DNA from: Desulfobacteraceae bacterium
Lineage (GTDB): Bacteria > Desulfobacterota > Desulfobacteria > Desulfobacterales > Desulfobacteraceae
NCBI GenBank assembly: GCA_016744295.1
Contig: JADGEQ010000011.1
Coordinates: 1 to 64,000 of the forward strand
Length of the DNA stretch: 64,000 nt
Reading direction: 5' to 3'
Position numbers and translations under genes: made by a program. Within the stretch, counting starts at the first letter, position 1; each line of letters opens with the position of its first letter. The notes under the pieces are model-generated. The model ran no database searches. It was not told the DNA's origin and worked only from the letters and a program-made list of their open reading frames with translations. Below are positions 61,852-64,000 of the stretch, piece by piece.

Positions 61852-64000
61852 ATGAGCAATACCCCAAAAGAATTCAATGCCCACGTCAAACCGGAGCTTT
61901 TCAGGGAGCTTGCCCCCGAAAAAATCCGGGAGATACTTCTCATTTCGAGTGCCTACAACATATACAACATGGAAGAAGACGGCAGCCTCACCTCAAAAAT
62001 GGTGAACGAGTACAAGGGACTGAACCTCTCCTGTCCCCCCAGGATTACCGGGGTATCTTCGGTTGAACAGGCCCTGTTGCTTTTGAAAGAAAACCAATTT
62101 GACCTGGTTTTTATGGTCCCCCATCTGGACGGGATGGCCCCCCTGCACCTGGGCCGCAAAATCAAAGAAATCTGTCCTGATATTCCGGTTATCCTTCTTT
62201 TGCCCGGTGCCCGGGGGATCCTGTCTGAATTAAAACAGCAGAAAATTGAAGGTATTGACTGGACCTTTACCTGGTCCGGCAACACGGACTTGCTGCCGGC
62301 CATGGTAAAACTCACCGAAGACCGCCTCAACGCCCGCCACGATACCCGTTTGGCCAATGTCCGGGTGATCATACTGGTTGAGGACTCACCCGAATATGCA
62401 GGGTGTTTGCTGCCCATGATCTACAGGGAAATCCTTTCCCAGACCCAGTCTATTATTGAAACCGGATGCAACGACAACCTCAAACTTGCGGCCATGGGCA
62501 CAAGGCCCAAGGTTTTGCTGGCAACCACCTATGAAGAAGCCATGACCCTCTATGACCAATACGGTTCCCATCTGCTCTGCGTCATCTCGGATACCCGGCT
62601 TCCCAGAGCAGACAAAGCGGATGCCGGGGCTGGTATTTCCATTCTGTCGAAAATCCGAAGGGATATCCCTGAAATTCCGTTGCTGCTGATGAGTACTGAA
62701 ACAAAAAATGGGGAAAAAGCCCGGCAGATACCCGCGGTGTTCCTGGATAAAAATGTCTTGGACCTAAACCAGGAACTTGGTCATTTTTTCCGGAATCACC
62801 TGGGATTTGGTGATTTTGTGTTCTGCACCCAGGAGGGCTGTCAGATTGACCGGGCATCCAACCTCAAGGCACTTGAAAAAAAACTGGCCGCCATCCCGGA
62901 TGAATCGGTCCTCTTCCATGCCGATAGAAACCATTTTTCAACCTGGCTCATGGCCCGGTGTGAAATTGGAGCCGGGCTTCAGGTCAGGGCGGTAAAAGCC
63001 GCTGATTTCAATACCATTGACGGGCTGCGCTGCCACATTCTCAACCAGATCCGTGACCTCAGAACCCAAAATCACAAAGGCCTCACCCTCCAATTTGATT
63101 CCGATCTGTTTGATGCCGAGATCATGGGGTTTGCAAAGATCGGCCAGGGCTCCATGGGCGGCAAGGCCAGGGGCCTGGCTTTTATGGCGGACCTGTTGAA
63201 CCGCCACCCTGAGATCCGGGACCGCTGCCCTAAAACAAAGATTCAAATTCCGAAAACCCTGGTGCTTTGCACGGATATTTTTGATGACTTTGTGGCGGAC
63301 AACCAGCTTAAGGCCGTCGCCCAAAAAGGGCTCCCGGTGGAAGCGGTGGTCCAGAAATTTATAGACGCCCCCTTGCCCGGCCACCTGACCCAAAAACTTA
63401 AAATTTTCCTTGATCAGGTAAGGGTGCCCCTGGCCGTGAGATCCTCAAGCCAGTTGGAAGATGACCGGTTTGCGCCCTATGCCGGGCTATACAAAACCTA
63501 TAAGATTCCCAATAATCATGATGATCCGGCTGTCCGGCTGGACCATCTGGTTACCGCGGTAAAGCTGGTCTACGCCTCTACCTATTACAAACATGCCCGC
63601 ACCTTTTGCAAAAACACCTCCGCTTTGCCCCTTTACGACACCATGGCCGTTATGATCCAGGAACTTGCGGGCAGCCCCTACGGAGATTATTTTTATCCGG
63701 GTATCTCCGGGACGGCCCAATCTGCCAATTTTTATCCGTTTTCACACATGACGGCTGAAGACGGGGTGGTCCATATGGCGTTGGGGCTGGGAAAAACGGT
63801 TTCCGAAGGGGGAAAAAGCTTTCGGTTCTGTCCCCGGTATCCCAAGATCACGCCCCATCTGTCAACGGCCAAAGATTTTTTAACCCACACCCAGGACAGT
63901 TTCTATGCCCTAAAGATGAAAGGATACCCAGAGGGACTTCATTTTTCCACCCTGTCCAACCTGGAACATCGGCAGCTTGCGGATGCCCTGGAAGAGCCTC
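61852..64000 (+). CDS. PEP/pyruvate-binding protein with two receiver-like domains (3' end beyond window)
   Basis: Open from ATG 61852 to the window edge (716 codons seen). Residues about 25-150 and 165-310 form two CheY-like domains. In the first, the phospho-acceptor position in FDLVFMVPHLDG is Val, so it is inactive. The second has VILVEDSPE and ISDTRLPR, so it can still be phosphorylated. From about 400 on there is a pyruvate-phosphate-dikinase-type ATP-grasp domain: GQGSMGGKARGLAFM (about 428-442), PLAVRSSSQLEDDRF (about 525-539) and YPGISGTAQSAN. The catalytic His domain is not reached. Similar fusions occur in Desulfobacterota; they may link phosphorelay signals to PEP metabolism. Confidence 0.85.
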   Translation, partial: MSNTPKEFNAHVKPELFRELAPEKIREILLISSAYNIYNMEEDGSLTSKMVNEYKGLNLSCPPRITGVSSVEQALLLLKENQFDLVFMVPHLDGMAPLHLGRKIKEICPDIPVILLLPGARGILSELKQQKIEGIDWTFTWSGNTDLLPAMVKLTEDRLNARHDTRLANVRVIILVEDSPEYAGCLLPMIYREILSQTQSIIETGCNDNLKLAAMGTRPKVLLATTYEEAMTLYDQYGSHLLCVISDTRLPRADKADAGAGISILSKIRRDIPEIPLLLMSTETKNGEKARQIPAVFLDKNVLDLNQELGHFFRNHLGFGDFVFCTQEGCQIDRASNLKALEKKLAAIPDESVLFHADRNHFSTWLMARCEIGAGLQVRAVKAADFNTIDGLRCHILNQIRDLRTQNHKGLTLQFDSDLFDAEIMGFAKIGQGSMGGKARGLAFMADLLNRHPEIRDRCPKTKIQIPKTLVLCTDIFDDFVADNQLKAVAQKGLPVEAVVQKFIDAPLPGHLTQKLKIFLDQVRVPLAVRSSSQLEDDRFAPYAGLYKTYKIPNNHDDPAVRLDHLVTAVKLVYASTYYKHARTFCKNTSALPLYDTMAVMIQELAGSPYGDYFYPGISGTAQSANFYPFSHMTAEDGVVHMALGLGKTVSEGGKSFRFCPRYPKITPHLSTAKDFLTHTQDSFYALKMKGYPEGLHFSTLSNLEHRQLADALEEP

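Overview
The window looks like the chromosome of an anaerobic, motile, Gram-negative member of the Desulfobacterota, most like the Desulfobacteraceae. This is an inference. It rests on a tungsten-type aldehyde:ferredoxin oxidoreductase with its Fe-S subunit, TRAP, BMP and SSS carboxylate or nucleoside transporters, abundant sigma-54 enhancer-binding proteins (EBPs), hybrid kinases and chemoreceptors, a two-receiver PEP/pyruvate-binding protein, and a UbiE-type quinone methyltransferase. No dsr, apr or rRNA gene is present to prove it. I saw no tRNA, rRNA, CRISPR array, prophage or intact insertion sequence.

Layout. 1-4.2 kb: the 3' part of a sigma-54 EBP, a sigma-54 promoter, a degenerate receiver protein, a Cache chemoreceptor and a decayed cheA remnant. 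4.3-7.3 kb: ErcA-like iron alcohol dehydrogenase with a hybrid kinase, then a truncated membrane-protein remnant. 7.7-28.8 kb: mostly housekeeping (DksA/TraR-like, CcdA, MFS, hybrid kinase, FAD oxidoreductase, QueD, DnaJ, UbiE, NadB, SH3 protein, ABC1 kinase with TetR, FadD, TcdA, TatD-type nuclease, a PurF-like protein lacking its catalytic cysteine, two unknown proteins). 29.0-34.9 kb: a five-gene BMP-type nucleoside/base ABC transporter and cytosine-deaminase-like operon. 34.9-36.2 kb: a decay zone with a YkgJ-family fragment and a cupin gene with a disrupted N-terminus. 36.4-38.3 kb: two EamA transporters. 38.3-48.3 kb: FdhD, AOR with a Tat-signalled Fe-S subunit, a sigma-54 two-component system and a chemoreceptor. 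48.4-51.6 kb: a TakP-like TRAP transporter. 51.6-54.6 kb: ATP-grasp enzyme, Lrp regulator and a Cys/Met-metabolism PLP enzyme. 54.7-60.2 kb: a DctB/DctD-like pair, a sigma-54 promoter, a 34-residue symporter accessory protein and an SSS symporter. 60.3-64.0 kb: a Tat-exported DUF362 protein and the start of the PEP/pyruvate-binding protein.

How the parts work together. Three times in this window a sigma-54 EBP gene lies close to palindromic DNA and to a sigma-54 promoter or the genes it probably serves. (i) The truncated EBP, GCGACA-CTA-TGTCGC at 831-845 and a sigma-54 promoter at 1018 precede a receiver and chemoreceptor. (ii) The AOR-linked EBP lies between two copies of (C)TATAAC-N4-GTTATA(G), one upstream of the AOR operon (42181-42198) and one upstream of both its kinase and a chemoreceptor with a strong sigma-54 promoter at 46101. 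(iii) The DctD-like EBP precedes TGTTCC-N5-GGAACA at 58155 and a sigma-54 promoter at 58326 in front of the symporter. Modules (i) and (ii) tie chemotaxis receptors to sigma-54 control, and module (ii) suggests co-regulation of aldehyde metabolism and chemotaxis. Other notable points are a G11 tract where the symporter's ribosome-binding site should be (58546-58556), two tandem 32-bp palindromic repeats before the lyase gene (53246-53312), and mutually exclusive hairpins between the BMP binding-protein and ATPase genes.
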